Origin: an uncultured Paraprevotella sp.
Lineage (GTDB): Bacteria > Bacteroidota > Bacteroidia > Bacteroidales > Bacteroidaceae
Reading direction: 5' to 3'
Length of the DNA stretch: 64,000 nucleotides
Assembly: GCA_944321365.1 (NCBI GenBank)
Contig: CALULA010000002.1
Span: 248,001-312,000, forward strand
In this document: piece by piece, positions 63,423-64,000 of the stretch
How the letters are laid out: each line of letters starts with the position of its first letter
How positions within the stretch are numbered: the stretch's first letter is position 1
The notes under the pieces: model-generated
Told to the model about the DNA's origin: nothing
Databases searched by the model: none
What the model saw: only the letters and a program-made list of their open reading frames with translations
Translations under genes and position numbers: made by a program

Positions 63423-63441
63423 TGATTTGAAGCAATAAAGG

Positions 63442-64000
63442 ATGAAAAATAAACATATATCGTTTTATGCAGCCGTGCTGTTTTGCGGCTTGTTAGCGAC
63501 AGCCTGTAATGATTTCCTGGACGAGGTGCCAGATAACCGTACGGTGATTACGACAAAGGAGGCCGCCTCTGAGTTGCTGGTGTCGGCTTATCCGAGTGCC
63601 AACTGCGTATTCTTCACGGAATCGATGTCGGACAACGTGACTGACCGGGGCAATACGCTTGACCCCTATGTGCAGGCAGACTGGAACCGTGCCAACCGTC
63701 AGGCTTTCTGGTGGGAGGACATCGATATGACGTATCAGGACAGTCCCGGTTATTTCTGGCTGGGTTGTTATGAGGCCATCGCTGCGGCCAACCATGCGCT
63801 TGAAGCCATAGCGGAGATGAAAGCCAAGGGCGAGGACGTGTCGGCGCAAAAGGGTGAGGCATTGGTTTGCCGGGCGTATAATCATTTTATGCTGGTGAAT
63901 GTGTTCGCACAGCATTATAATCCGGCCTATGCCGCAACGGACCTGGGAGTGGCCTATGTGACGGAACCGGAAAAGGAGGTGTTCGGACATTATGAGCGGG
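63442..64000 (+). CDS. SusD/RagB-family surface glycan-binding lipoprotein (truncated by window)
   Basis: Outer-membrane lipoprotein partner of the SusC transporter that captures substrate at the cell surface. The 186 visible codons show a lipoprotein signal (MKNKHISFYAAVLFCGLLAT) with lipobox Cys in TACND, then the SusD start motif FLDEVPDNRTVITT and helices with tetratricopeptide-like character (YEAIAAANHALEAI). The frame is open to the window edge; the rest is outside. The gene lies 19 nt after the susC-like gene, as in every SusCD pair. Confidence 0.93.
   Translation, partial: MKNKHISFYAAVLFCGLLATACNDFLDEVPDNRTVITTKEAASELLVSAYPSANCVFFTESMSDNVTDRGNTLDPYVQADWNRANRQAFWWEDIDMTYQDSPGYFWLGCYEAIAAANHALEAIAEMKAKGEDVSAQKGEALVCRAYNHFMLVNVFAQHYNPAYAATDLGVAYVTEPEKEVFGHYER

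Overview
The window comes from the chromosome of a Bacteroidota bacterium, most likely a gut Bacteroidales of the Bacteroides/Phocaeicola type. The evidence is a fused SecDF, SusC/SusD proteins with an ECF sigma/FecR pair, a NigD-like lipoprotein, KorAB, ATP-type PckA, and repeated Bacteroidota promoters (TTTG, 19-20 nt, TAnnTTTG). No rRNA, insertion sequence, prophage, integrase or CRISPR array was seen. The left and right edges cut argS and a susD-like gene.

Layout. 0-13.3 kb is core housekeeping: argS, an HU protein, a rhomboid protease with an EEP-family protein, secDF, tRNA-Arg(CCU), korAB, upp and pckA. 13.3-19.1 kb is sulfur and redox: a four-domain CoA-disulfide-reductase/rhodanese/TusA/DsrE fusion with a MarR regulator, then a DsbD-like reductase. 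19.1-27.7 kb is cell envelope: a NigD-like lipoprotein, an ECF sigma factor overlapping a membrane protein with a beta-barrel-like C-terminus, and two tandem macroglobulin-domain paralogues that share a nearly identical 3' end. 28.1-31.1 kb is a cobalamin riboswitch driving anaerobic ribonucleotide reductase nrdDG. 31.3-43.7 kb holds a secreted endonuclease I, TypA, S15, a YfhO-type membrane protein, a LysO-type exporter, a GNAT-nitrilase fusion, an OprP-type porin and a TetR regulator. 43.7-47.9 kb is a giant CoA-dehydratase-activator ATPase in an operon with that TetR. 48.5-57.6 kb is a surface polysaccharide cluster of glycosyltransferases, a flippase and a methyltransferase, all on the minus strand. 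57.9-64 kb is a polysaccharide-utilisation locus: ECF sigma, FecR anti-sigma, STN-type SusC and the start of SusD.

The most unusual signal is in the gaps between genes. Six intergenic regions, about 7-16 kb apart, carry short arrays built on a fixed 22-bp period. Each unit has a palindromic core around TTGCGCAA or TTTGTGCGCACAAA followed by a GC-rich spacer. I count 24 units. By their spacers all six arrays point the same way on the + strand, although the flanking genes point in every combination. This looks like a dispersed, chromosome-polar, multi-site DNA element, possibly a binding array for a DNA-architecture protein or a methylase target. I do not recognise it as a described family. Secondary points are the B12 control of a B12-independent reductase, a palindromic operator candidate over the start site of the ATPase-TetR operon, and the gene-conversion tract between the paralogues.
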